DNA of 64,000 bases. Source: Fratercula arctica. Lineage: Eukaryota; Chordata; Aves; Charadriiformes; Alcidae. The notes beneath the pieces are model-generated. The model was not told the DNA's origin, did not search any database, and saw nothing but the letters and a program-made list of their open reading frames with translations. How positions within the stretch are numbered: position 1 is the first letter of the stretch; every line of letters starts with the position of its first letter. The translations under genes and the position numbers were made by a program. Below, in pieces: positions 13,024 to 22,899 of the stretch. The stretch spans positions 11,701,837 through 11,765,836 of the forward strand of contig CANTUZ010000014.1 in the NCBI GenBank assembly GCA_947846985.1. Reading direction: 5' to 3'.

Positions 13024-16000
13024 TCAGCTCCGGGGGGGCAGAAAGTCGCAATCCCTGTGGGGGAAGTTGGGGAGGGGGGGGAAGGTTTAGAGAGAAACTT
13101 GATGTTTTTCAGGATGGTTTGGGGCATTTTGGGGGGGGGTTAAGCCCCCACCCCCGGGTTTTGGGGTCCCCGGGGGGGGTTTTGGGGTGCGGGGGGGGGG
13201 GGGGGGCGTTTTGGGGGGGGTACCTGGGGTAGCGTTGGCCCTGTTTGCGCCTGAATTCGGCCTCGTCCACTGTCCAGACGGCCCCTCGCACGTTCTCCAC
13301 TCGCACGAAGCACTTGTGCAGGCTCAGGTTGTGACGAACGGCATTCTGGGGGGGGGGGGGGGCACCCCAAAAATTTGAGTGGGGGCTCCCCCCCAAATTC
13401 CCTGAGGAATTTTGTCGGGGGGGGGGGGGTGGGGTGTCTGGGGCATTTTTCGGGGGGCGTTGGGAGAGCTTTGAGCTGTTGCAAGGCGTTGCAGGGTGGT
13501 TGGAGAGGCTCTGGGAGGGTTTTGGGGGAGGGGGTTTTTGGGGGGGGCCCCGGGGGGGGGGGGTAAATTTGGGGAATTTGGGGGGGGGTGTGTCGTTCCC
13601 CCCCCCCGAGTGGCAACATTTTGGGTTTCTGGGGGGGAGGGGGGTGGTGGGAACCAAGAGTTTTGGGGTTCCCCCCTTTCCCAGTGATGGAGGGAAGGGA
13701 CCCTGGGGATGGGGGGGGGGGGATATTCCCGTCTCCTGGGGAGTTGGGGTGCCCCCCCCCGAAGTTGGGGTGAGGGGGGGGGATTTGGGGGGGTCGGGGG
13801 GGGGTTGGGGGTGCAGGGGGGGGTGGTCTCTACCTTCCAGGTGGCCGTGTTGTGGCGGAAGTACCCGAACATGTGGCTGAACCAGTGGTAGATCTCGCCC
13901 AGGGTGCGCTGGCGCTGGGGGGACTCCAGGATGGCCTGAGGGGGGGGCCACACACACACACATTTTGGGGGGGGGGGACACAGGACATTTTAGGGGGGGC
14001 ATGAGAGGGTTGGGGGGGGTCTGTGGGGACATTTAGGGAGGGCACAAGACGGTTGGGGGACACTTGGGGAGGCATGGGGACAGTTAAGGAGGGTTTGGGG
14101 GGGACATGGCGGGGTACAAGGACACTCTAGGGGGTCTTTTTTTTGGGGGGGGGCACACGGGTTTGGGGACACTGTGGGGGGGGGTATGGGGACACTGTGG
14201 GATGGCCTGGGGGGGGGGTATGGGGACACATGGGGTGCTGGGGGGGGGCACAGGGGAATGGTGGCTTTGGGGACATTTTGGGGGGGGGGTATGAGGTTAT
14301 GGGGGGGGAATATGGGGTGGGGGGGTCATGGGGACACGGGGGGGGTTGGGGACATGTTGGGGGGGGCAAGATGGGGGGTAATAGAGGGCGGCTCTGGGGA
14401 CATGGCTGGGGGGGGGGGGCTTCCGATCAAGAAGGAAGTGGGAGGGGAAGGATGTGGGGGGGGCGGCATATAGCATGGGGGGTGTAGGGTACATGGGGGG
14501 GGCATAGGGGACACGGGGGGGGGCTATAGGGGACACGGGGCGGGGGGAGCACTCACCCAGCGAATGAGCATGGCGTAGGTGTAAGGGGGGCGGGCAGTGC
14601 TGACCCTGTAGTACTCCAGTTCTGGGGGGGGAGGGGGGGGGGCAAAGGGGGGAGGGTCAGTGGGGACCCAGGAATCTGGGACACCCCCCCCCCCCGGCTA
14701 TTTTGGCGGAGGTCTCCCCCCCCCCCCCCCCCCCCAAAACTGGGGACTCACCTGGGCAAAGCCCCCCATGGTCCCAAGGGTGCCCCGGCGGGGGCAGCGG
14801 GGTCTCGGGCTCCGCCTCGGGGGGGGGTGGACGGCCCCAAACTGGGGGGGTCCCAGCCTGGCCCTTCCCGGGGGGGCCCTGGGGGGTGGGGAGGACACAC
14901 ACACCCCCACCGGTGAGGGGCTGGCAGCACCCTGGGGGGGGTCCCAGCCCCAGTTTTGGGGTGTCGTGTCCCCCCCACCAAAGCCCTTACCGTCGTGGGG
15001 GGGCCCCTCCGGATGAGCTGCGCCTGCAATAGCCCCAGGCGGTGCCGCTCGCGGGCCAGCTGGGGGGGGGGGACAGGTTTGGGGGGGGGCACGGGGGGGG
15101 GCCACAAGGTTTTGCGGGGGGGCATGTGGAGGGGGGAACACATGGGTTTGGGGGGGATGGTTTGGGGGGGGCTTTGGGGGGGGCACAGGGAGGACACAGG
15201 TTTGGGGGTGACATGGGAGGGGGCTGGGAGGTACAAAGGTTTGGGGGGGCATAGAGAGGACACGGGTTTGGGGGTGACATGGAAGGGGTCTGGGGGGGCC
15301 ACAAGTTTGGGGGGGGGCACATAACGGGGCGGGGACAGGGAGGAAATGGTTTGGAGGGGGCAGGGGCATCAGTTTTGGAGGGTGGACATGGGGGGGTACG
15401 GGCTTGGAGGGGGGAACGTCGTGGTTTTAGGGGGCCACAGGACACTTGGGGGGGGCCCTGGGGGTGTTGGGGGGGGAATTGGGGGGGTGTCGGGGTGTGA
15501 TTTTGGGGGGGGGGGGGCAGGAATTTTGGGGGGCCCCCCTCCTCACCTGCTGCTCCAGCTCCTGGATCCTCTCCAGCTGCCGCAGGCACTGGGCCACCTC
15601 CCCCAGGTCACAGCGGGGTGCCCTGGGAGGGGGGGGACGACATAATTTTTGGGGGGGGGGGGGCATAAGGACACCCCCCTCCCCTCCCACTAAGGGACCC
15701 AGGCACCCGGGCCCCACTCACCTGGGGGGCTGAGCAGCGCTGGGGGGGTCGCTGCCAGCGGGGGCGGGCGAAGGGGCTCGTCCGGAGGGGTCTTTGGGGC
15801 TCCATTCAAAACTGGGGAGACCTGGAAGAGGTTTGGGGGGAGGACGGGGGGGGGGGGACACACGCACAAAATGAGGGGGGGGGGGCACAAAAAAAGAAGG
15901 GGGGGGGTGTCACAAAAGAAGGTGGGGGGAACGTTTTGGGGGGGGGGGCTTACCATGCGCCGGGGGGAGCCGCGTCCTCATCACCAGCACCCCGGGGTGA

Positions 16001-16203
16001 TGGATGTGCACGAGGGGGGGGCACGACGCCCCCTCGGGCGGCACCTGTATAATTTGGGGGGGGGAAGAAGAGGTGAACCCCCCCATCCTGATGCATCCCC
16101 CCCCCCCCCCCTCTGGGCTGCGTGTCCCATCCCCCCCCCCCCCCCAAACCTGGGTGCGCCGAGGGACCCCCCCGTCTCCGCGGGTCAGCACCGTGGGGCG
16201 ATC
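13024..16203 (-). CDS. FOXP3: Forkhead box P3 (avian FOXP3), N terminus unresolved
   Basis: Lineage-defining nuclear transcription factor of regulatory T cells. Ten exons join in phase: 16203-16150, 16044-15954, 15821-15722, 15622-15547, 15059-14991, 14878-14752, 14621-14557, 13935-13834, 13345-13224, 13054-13024 (278 codons plus stop). The segments follow human FOXP3 in order: [27 protein letters not shown]; leucine zipper ([26 protein letters not shown]); linker ending HPWDHGG; forkhead ([53 protein letters not shown]). LIRW, QRTL and YHWF are FOXP3-type rather than FOXP1/2/4. The short last exon gives [10 protein letters not shown], like the short human tail. The C2H2 zinc finger expected before the zipper is absent. 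The position between CCDC22 and PPP1R3F matches human. Confidence 0.92.
13390..13820 (-). repeat. Low-complexity FOXP3 forkhead intron
   Basis: Intron between the exons ending 13834 and starting 13345. It holds irregular G-runs on the + strand and no recognisable exon. Pro-rich open frames on the - strand are a consequence of the composition. Confidence 0.6.
13945..14550. repeat. GGGGACA/TATGGGG tandem repeat, FOXP3 intron
   Basis: Units of 'ggggacacgggggg' and 'ggtatggggacactg' on the + strand fill the intron within the forkhead-coding region. No coding similarity seen. Confidence 0.75.
15065..15500. repeat. ACAGGTTTGGGGG tandem repeat, FOXP3 zipper intron
   Basis: Repeats of 'cacaggtttggggg' and 'gacatggga' separate the two leucine-zipper exons (15622-15547 and 15059-14991). 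Confidence 0.75.
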
Positions 16204-16394
16204 CTGGGGGGCGCGGGGGGGGGCGGCGTTGCCTGGGGGGGGGGGGCAGCAGGGAGAGAGTGAGCCCCCCTCCCCCCCCCAGATTGTGCGACACGAGCGT
16301 GCGAGGCCTTGGGCGCGCGTGCGAGGCGCCTCGCACGAGGGCCCTGCGTCATGGCAAGTCCCGGCGCGCACACGTGGGTGGGGGGGACAAACGG

Positions 16395-16426
<32 letters not shown>

Positions 16427-16429
16427 CAT

Positions 16430-17150
16430 CCCAGTATCTCCCAGTATGGACTGGGCCCACTCCCGTCCTCCACCTGGACCCCCCTGTCCCATCTACAGAC
16501 ACTCTATGCAGCTCCCAGTTCATCCCAGTCCCTCCCCAGTTCACCCCAGTGCCCCCAGTCCCTCCCAGTGTCTACCCAGTTCATCCCAGTATCTCCCCAG
16601 TCCCTCCCAGTGTCTCCCCAGTTCATCCCAGTGCCCCCCAGTCCCTCCCAGTAACCGCCCAGTCCTTTCCAGTGTCTCCCCAGTTCACCCCAGTGCCTCC
16701 CAGTGTTCCCCCAGTCCCTCCCAGTAACCCACCAGTCCTTTCCAGCGTCCCTCCCCAGTCCCTCCCAGCACCCCCCAGTAAACCACAATCCCTCCCAGGT
16801 CTTTCCAGTACCTCCCAGTCCTTTCCCAATCCCTCCCAGTTCCACCCAGTGCCCTCCAGTCCACCCCAGATCCATCCCAGTATATCCCAACACTCCCCAG
16901 TTCATCCCAGTCCCCACCCAGTGCCTCCCAGTGCTCCCAATCCCTCTCCCAGTCCTTCCCAGTCCCTTCCAGTGCTCCCAATCCTGCTCCCAGTCCTTCC
17001 CAGTCCCTCCCAGTGCTCCCAATCCCGCTCCCAGTCTCACACAGTCCTTCCCAGTGCCTCCCAATCCCACCCAGCATCACCCTGGTGCCCCCCAGTGTGC
17101 TCCCAGTGCCTCCCAGTCCTTCCCAGTGCCTCCCAGTGCCCCCAGCTCAC
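16430..17150. repeat. CCCAGT minisatellite in FOXP3 5' region
   Basis: Dozens of 'cccagtccctcccagt' modules; the - strand reads ACTGGGAGG. It lies between the candidate first exon (17170-17151) and the first secure FOXP3 exon (16203-16150), where the human gene encodes most of the proline-rich repressor domain. I see no N-terminal exon inside it. Confidence 0.9.
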
Positions 17151-17170
17151 AGGTCCCGGGTGCCCGCCAT
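17151..17170 (-). other. FOXP3: Candidate first coding exon of FOXP3
   Basis: An ATG in good Kozak context (gagccATGG) at 17170 opens a 20-nt stretch, MAGTRD plus two bases, ending at a strong GTGAGC donor. The phase (2) does not match either acceptor of the next recognised exon (16203 needs phase 0, 16232 needs phase 1). An intermediate exon, a base error, or a different start must therefore exist. It sits 35 bp downstream of a TATA box. Confidence 0.4.
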
Positions 17171-17204
17171 GGCTCTGGGCGACACCCGGGCGCCTCCACC
17201 CGCG

Positions 17205-17240
17205 ATTTATAGACGGGAAACCACAGCCCTGAGTCATGGC
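17205..17240 (-). promoter_or_regulatory. TATA box and AP-1 site of FOXP3 promoter
   Basis: TATAAAT on the - strand at 17211-17205, with a perfect AP-1/TRE site TGAGTCA at 17230-17236 just upstream. TATA promoters are rare in this CpG-rich window. Human FOXP3 is also known for a TATA-containing, AP-1/NFAT-responsive promoter. Confidence 0.65.
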
Positions 17241-17329
17241 GGGGGCGGGGGGCCGGGGAAGGGCCCCCCCCAGACCCAAAAGGGCACCCCAAAACAGCCG
17301 GGGCAATGACGGCCCCCAAGGGACGGGGA

Positions 17330-18330
17330 ACAGACACCCCAAAACGCAGAGAAATGCCCCAAAATGGCTGGGAACAGGCACCTCGAAATGGGCCAGGATG
17401 AGACGCCTCAAAACGCGGAGAAATGCCCCAAAAAGATCAGAGAGAAATACCTGAAATTGGTCGGACACAGACACCCCAAAACGCAGAGAAATGCCCCCAA
17501 AAGACCAGGCAGAAACACCCAGAATTGGTCGGACAGACACGCCAAAAAACAGAGAAATGCCCCAAAATGGCTGGGCAGAGATACCCCAAAAATGCCGTAA
17601 AGAGACACCTCAAAATGCAGAGAAATGCCCCAAAACAACCAGGCAGAAACACCCGGAATTGGTCGGACAGAGACACGCCAAAATGTAGAGAAATGCCCCA
17701 AAATGGCCAGGCAGAGACACCCAAAAATGGCCGTAAAGAGACACCCCAAAATGAGGAGAAATGCCCCAAAACGACAAGGCAGAAACATCCCAAATTGGCT
17801 GGACAGAGAAATCGCACAAAGCGGAAAAATACCCCAAAAATATCCAGGCAGAGACACCCAAAAATGGACACAAAAAGACACCTCAAAATGCAGAGAAATG
17901 CCCCAAAATGGCCAGGCAGAAACACCATAAATTGGCCTGGCAGAAATACCCCAAAATGAGGAGAAATGCCCCAAAATAACTGCACAGAGACACCCAAAAA
18001 TGGCCAGAAAGAGCCACCCCAAAACACAGAGAAATGCCCCAAAAACGACCAGGCAGAAACACTCCACAATGCAGCAAAATGCCCCAAAACAGCCGGGCAG
18101 AGAAACCCCAAAAAACAACCAGGCAGAAACACCCCAAAAACGGGCGAAATGCCCCAAAACCCAGTGCTGGATGGTGACCCCCCCCCCCCATACCAGGAGC
18201 ATCACCCCCATTTCCATACCTCAAAACACCCCAAAATGCCCTAAAATGCCCCAAAATGCTGTTGTCGGAAAAAGCAGCTAAAACACCTCCCAAAAAGCCA
18301 GGAAATGCCCCCAAATGGACCCAAATCCTT
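17330..18330. repeat. ~66-bp A-rich minisatellite upstream of FOXP3
   Basis: About 13 units, each with 'gagaaatgccccaaaa' and 'aggcagaaacacc' modules. On the - strand it gives long Phe/Leu/Cys-rich open frames that mimic membrane proteins; these are artefacts of the repeat. Confidence 0.9.
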
Positions 18331-18399
18331 AAAAATTCCTCAAAAAAGGGTAAAACCCCTCAACAGTTCCCCCCCTCCCCCGGAATTGATTCCCCTCCC

Positions 18400-18670
18400 T
18401 GAAATTTGATTTCCAGGCCCCAAATTTTGCCCTTCTTGCCCCAAAATGGCGCACCCGCAACCCGCCTTTTCACTGTTGATGATTTTTGACGCTTTCTCAG
18501 ACCCGATTTCACCCCGTTTTAACCCAAACCTGCTCCCGGTTTCAGCACCCCTGGGACCCCTCCCGGGTTTCGGGGGTGGGGGGGGTGGGGTGTTTTGGGG
18601 TGTTTGAGGGTGTTTTTCACTCCCCCCCCCCGGGACTTCCCCAGCTTGAAGCGAAGTGAAACTCGCCCTG
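18400..18670. promoter_or_regulatory. Non-repetitive element with NF-kB and IRF-like sites
   Basis: An island of ordinary sequence between repeats. It has GGGACTTCCC at 18632-18641 (a perfect kB site) and GCGAAGTGAAACT at 18651-18663 (IRF/PRDI-like), plus IRF-like halves near 18471 (CTTTTCACTG) and 18614 (TTTTTCACTC). It lies 1.4 kb upstream of the FOXP3 TATA box and 1.0 kb upstream of the PPP1R3F start. Enhancer role is inferred from motifs only. Confidence 0.45.
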
Positions 18671-18699
18671 AGACAGCAGGAAACCGGGGAGGGGGGAGC

Positions 18700-19560
18700 G
18701 GGGGGGGGCACAGGGGATCCAGGCATCCAGGCCTACCCCCCCAAAAAATACCCCCCCCCAAAAATACACCACCATCCCCCAAAATACACCCCCCCGCAAC
18801 CCGGCCCCTTGTGTGAGCGCATGTTGGGGTGCCCCCCCTATATCCCCCTCCCAATCTGTGCATTCCCCCCCCCACTCACCGGCAGCACCCCGCTCTCCTC
18901 CCCGCCCCACCCGAGCACCCCGCTTTTTATCGTGCCCCCCCCTGTGATGTCAGAGGACCCTCCCCCTCCTTGAGGGGGTCCTGGGGGGCCCCCCCAAATC
19001 CTACACCCCCCCCTACTTCCGCCCCCTCCCTATGTGGGGGGGGGGGCAGCAGCACTGCCCCAAACTTTCACTTGTGCTCCCTTTTTTTTTTTGGGGCGGG
19101 GGGGGTGGGGGGTGGATCACAAAAGGGACCCAGGCAGGGATGCCGCTGGACCCCCCTTTACACCCCCCCCCACTGGCTGCCCCCCCCCAGTCTCCAGGAC
19201 CCCCCCCACGACCCCTTGGGGACCCAGGCATACAGGGGACCCCGCTTACCCCCCCCCCCAAAGGGGTGCAGACATGTGGGGGACCCTGCTTTGCCCCCCC
19301 CCCGAGCCCCCCTTTACCCCCCCCCGTCTCCCAGGACTCCCTCCCCCCCACTCAGGGGGCTCAGGTGTCCAGAGGACCCCACTTTGCCCTCCCCCCCAGT
19401 AGCCCCTTTATTCCCCCCCCAAGACCACCCACCCACCCACTAGGGCCCCCCCTCCCCAGTTTCCAAGACACCCTCCACCTCCCCGGTGGACCCAAGCGTC
19501 CGGGGAAGGGCGAGGGGGGCCCTAATTTCGCCGTCCCCCCCGCAGTCATCCATGCGCCCC
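18700..19560. repeat. C-rich spacer upstream of PPP1R3F
   Basis: Irregular repeats of 'gggacccaggca' and 'gaccccnctttgcccccc' separated by C-runs. I see no exon. A continuous + frame through it is low-complexity proline. Confidence 0.6.
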
Positions 19561-19574
19561 TAGCCGAGGGACCC

Positions 19575-19690
19575 CCGCAGGCCACGCCCCCTCCCGACCA
19601 AACCACGCCCCCCTCAGGCCACGCCCCCTCCGCCTGCGCAGCGGCCTCGGCCACGCCCCCTCTCCCCTCAGGCCACGCCCCCTCCCGCCA
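19575..19690 (+). promoter_or_regulatory. PPP1R3F promoter: repeated CACGCCCCC boxes
   Basis: Five copies of CCACGCCCCC(T), a KLF/SP-type GC box, spaced 10-40 bp apart, with an NRF1-like CCTGCGCAG near 19633. They end immediately at the candidate ATG 19690. Confidence 0.6.
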
Positions 19691-21491
19691 TGGCCCGGCC
19701 GCCCGCCTCCGCCCCGGCGCCCCCCCCTTGGCCGGACTCCCGGCATGCCCCGCGCCGGGGGGGGGCCCCTTCCCAGCCTGCCCCGCGGCCGGCGACCCCC
19801 CCCTCACCCCCCCCCTTGGACCCCCCCGTCCCCCCCCCAAGCCCCCGTCCCCCCCCTCCCCGACGACGGGTCCCCCCCCCACACATCACCCACCCCGGAC
19901 GCCTGGCTGCCCCCCGCCTCGCCCCTCCCGGACGCCTGGGTCCCTTTGGGGGACCCCCACCCCAATTTGTGCCCCCTCCCGGGGGACCCCGACACCCCTC
20001 CGGCCCCCCCGGGAGGTGGGGGGGGGGTCGCGGAGGGTCCTTTTCGCCGACGCTTTGGGGCTCCCCCTCACCCGCCTGCGGCAATACCGGCCCTGGGACC
20101 CCCGGGGGCGGGGGGGGCCCCCGGGGGAGGGCGGCGGGGGGGGGCAGGGGGGGCACCCCCAGGGTGGGGAGGGGGGCGCGGGAGGGGAGCAGCCCCCCGG
20201 GAGCTGGATGAGGCCTGGGAAGGGCAGGTAAGGCATGGGGGGAGGGGGGCCACCAAAATTGGGTCATCACACCCCCCCCCACCTGCATGTGCCCCCCTCT
20301 AAATTGCCCCCCCCCCCCCCCCCCCCACAAATGGGGTCAACACCCACCCCTGCATGTGCCCCCCCGCCCAAATTGGGTCATCACCCCCCCCTTTTGCATG
20401 TGAGCCCCTAAATTGGGGGGGGGGGCCCAAAATGGGGTCAACACCCCCCCACTGCATGTCCCCCCCTAAATTTGGGGGGGGAGGTGTGTGTGTCTAAAAT
20501 AGGGTCAACCCCCCCCCCCCCCCCGGCATGTTTCCCCGCTAAACTGGGGGGGACACTAAAATAGGGTCAACCCCCCCCCACGTGTTGCCCCCCAAAATTG
20601 GGAGGGGGGCTATGGGGCATGCCTGGGTCCCCCAAAATGTGGTCACCCTTAATTTGGGGGGGGGGGACGTTTAATTGGGGGGGGAACTTAATTTGCAGGG
20701 GGGGTGTGTCCTCTCTGGTGACACCCCCCCTTTGTGTCCCCCCCAGAAGGCCACAGGAGGCAGAGGACACACAGCCTCCACCCCCCAACCACGGCGCAGG
20801 TAAGTATTGCCCCCCCCCCCCCCAAATTTTAAGGGGACCCCCCCAATTTAGGGGGTCCCCCCCAAATTTAGAGGGTACCCCCCCCAATTTCAGGGGGTAC
20901 CCCACCTCACCCCCCCACTTTTCTTCCCACAGAACCCGACCCCTCCCCAAAGCCCCCCCCGGATGCAGAGCCGCCCCCGGCACAGGTGAGCCACCCCCCC
21001 CCCCAAAAAAATGGGGTGCCCCCCCCTTTTTTGAAGGGGGGGTACCCCAAAATCTTGCCCCCCCCCCCCAACAGGGCGCCGAGGAGGAGGCGGTGGCGCG
21101 GGAGCTGGAGCAGCTTTACCTCTCCCACCTCCGCCGGCTGCGGGGGGAGCCCGGCGATTTTGGGGACCCCCCCCCGAAAAACGGGGGGGCCCCATTCCCC
21201 GAACGAGCCCCCAACACCTCGTTAGCTAATGAGATGGCCTTGCGTTATGAGGGAGGGGGGGGCCGCCGCAGCCCCCCCGTTTTGTTAGGGAGGGGGGGGC
21301 CGGTGGAGGGGGCTTTGGTGGTGCCGGCCAGGCCCCCCCGGGGGCGAGGGGGGGCCCTGGGGGGGGCCCTGAGGGGGTGCGGGGTGGTCTTGGCCTTGGC
21401 CGTGCTGGTGCCGGTGGCTTGGGGGGACGGGGGGGGCCCCACGGCTGCCCTGGCCTTGGGGCTCTACCTGGCACTGGCCTGGCTCACATGA
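19690..21491 (+). CDS. PPP1R3F: Protein phosphatase 1 regulatory subunit 3F, short form
   Basis: Targets PP1 to glycogen-metabolising enzymes. Exons: 19690-20227, 20747-20799, 20933-20985, 21075-21491. Near the end of exon 1 is the PP1-docking RVxF motif in RRVLFADALGLPLTRLRQYR, closely matching human. The C terminus has LEQLYLSHLRRLR, LANEMALRY and a membrane anchor (VVLALAVLVPVAW, ALALGLYLALAWL). Exon junction phases agree (2,1,0). Two oddities: ATG 19690 (MARPPAS, like human MART) is in a different frame from RVLFAD, implying a one-base error between them; and the CBM21 glycogen-binding domain is absent, although exon 1 joins exon 2 in frame. Length would be about 350 codons against about 800 in human. 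Confidence 0.82.
20280..20600 (+). repeat. ~60-bp repeat in PPP1R3F intron 1
   Basis: Four or five units with 'ggggtcaacacccccc', 'tgcatgtgcccccc' and 'aaattgggg'. This intron is where CBM21-coding exons would be expected. Confidence 0.8.
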
Positions 21492-22060
21492 AAGGGGGTG
21501 GCCCCCAAAATGTGCCCCCCACCCCCCATTTCCCACCCCCTTCCCCGAATTCCCCCCCTCCCCAAAATTTTCACACCTTCCCCCTTCAAATTTTCACCAC
21601 AAAACTGGGGGGGGGTGGGGAGCTTATCGAACTGCACCCCCAAATTGCCCACCCCCCTCCCCCCCCCGCAGGCATTTTGTGGGACACCCCCCCCCGGCTC
21701 GTGTGTGCCCCCCCCATTTTTTGGGGTGCCCCCCTGTGTATATACAGCCATAGAATGATGGTCTCCCCGAGTCCTTGTGGGGGTGATTGCGATGGTGGCG
21801 GGGGGGGGGGGCTTTTGGGGTGTGTGTGGGGGTACAGGGTTGCTCTCCCCCCCCCCCCCCCCCCCCCCTTTCGCTGTCGCAGCCGTTTCCTGCCCCCAGG
21901 GAAGGTCCCCAGCAAAGGTCACAGGCGCTCTGGGTGACAAACAGCCCCCCCATGCCTGCCCCCGGGAGATTTGGGGGGGGGGGAGGGGGGGCTGGCTTTC
22001 TGCAGAGGAGGAGGGGGGGGCTCACCCTTGGTGTCACATCGTGGCCTCTGCGTTGCGATG
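21492..22060 (+). other. PPP1R3F 3' region
   Basis: C/G-rich sequence after the PPP1R3F stop. I find no AATAAA close to the stop and no further exon; 'tgtatatacagccatagaatg' (about 21737) is the only AT-rich stretch. Confidence 0.4.
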
Positions 22061-22790
22061 GAGGGGGGGGCACATCCCCTGGGAGGCAGCCGGGGGGGTC
22101 CTCAGCATCCTGGGAGCAGCTGGGGGGGGGGCGGTCCTGAGCCCCCTGGGAGGCAACTTTGGGGAGGGGGGGGGGAAGGCACAGGCCCTAGGAGGATGGG
22201 GGGGTCTTAAGCCTCTCGGTGGAAGCTGGGGGGGGAGGGGGGGGTCCAAAGCCCCTAAAAGGAAGCTGGGGGGGGTCCTCAGCCCTCAAGAAACAGTTGG
22301 GGGCGGTCCTCAGTCTGCTTGAGGGGGGGGCGGGGTGTCAAGCCTCAGAGAGGCAGCTGGGGGGGGGGGCTCAGCCTGCTGGGGTGGGGGGGAACAGCCC
22401 TCAGCGAGGCAGATGGGGGGTCCTAAGCCTTCGGGCGGGGGGGGTGGTGTCCTCAGCCCTCAGGGAGCAGCTGAGGGGGGCGCTCAGCCCTCAAGGAACA
22501 GTTCGGGGGGGGCTTAGCCCTCAGAGAGGCAGCTGGGGGAGTCCTCACCCTGCTGGGGGGGGGCGCTCTCAGCCCTCAGGGCAGCTGGGGGGTGCTTATC
22601 CTGTTGGGGGGGGTTCTCAGCCCCCAGGGAGGCAGCTGGGGGGGTCCTGAGCCTTCTGGGGGGGGTCCCCAGCCCTCAGGGAGCACCTGGGGGGGTCCTC
22701 AGCCCTCAAGGAACAGTTGTGGGGGGTCTCAGCCCTCAGGGAGCAGCTGAGGGGGGTTCCCTCAGCCTCCCAGCCGAAGTCGGGGGGATT
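22060..22790 (+). repeat. ~33-bp minisatellite upstream of unrecognised gene
   Basis: Tandem units of 'cctcagccctcagggagcag' plus 'ctggggggg'. Gly/Ser-rich open frames on + are repeat products. Confidence 0.85.
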
Positions 22791-22899
22791 CTGACCCTCC
22801 GGCTGCCCCCGAGGGGGGTTCGCGGCCCCCCTGCACTCACCGAGGGGGCGTCCCGACCCCGTGGGTTAATAACGGGGGTGTCCCGGTGTGTGTCCCCCC

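Noticed and set aside
13109..13345. Reading the last forkhead exon of FOXP3 straight through to a stop at about 13109
   Set aside because: A good donor (CAG|GTACCC at 13224) and a strong acceptor at 13054 give an in-phase short last exon, matching the human gene layout; the read-through tail is low-complexity proline.
17408..18314. Phe/Leu/Cys-rich open frames suggestive of a multi-pass membrane protein
   Set aside because: Each segment is one unit of the 66-bp A-rich minisatellite read on the - strand; no Kozak start, splice signals or family similarity.
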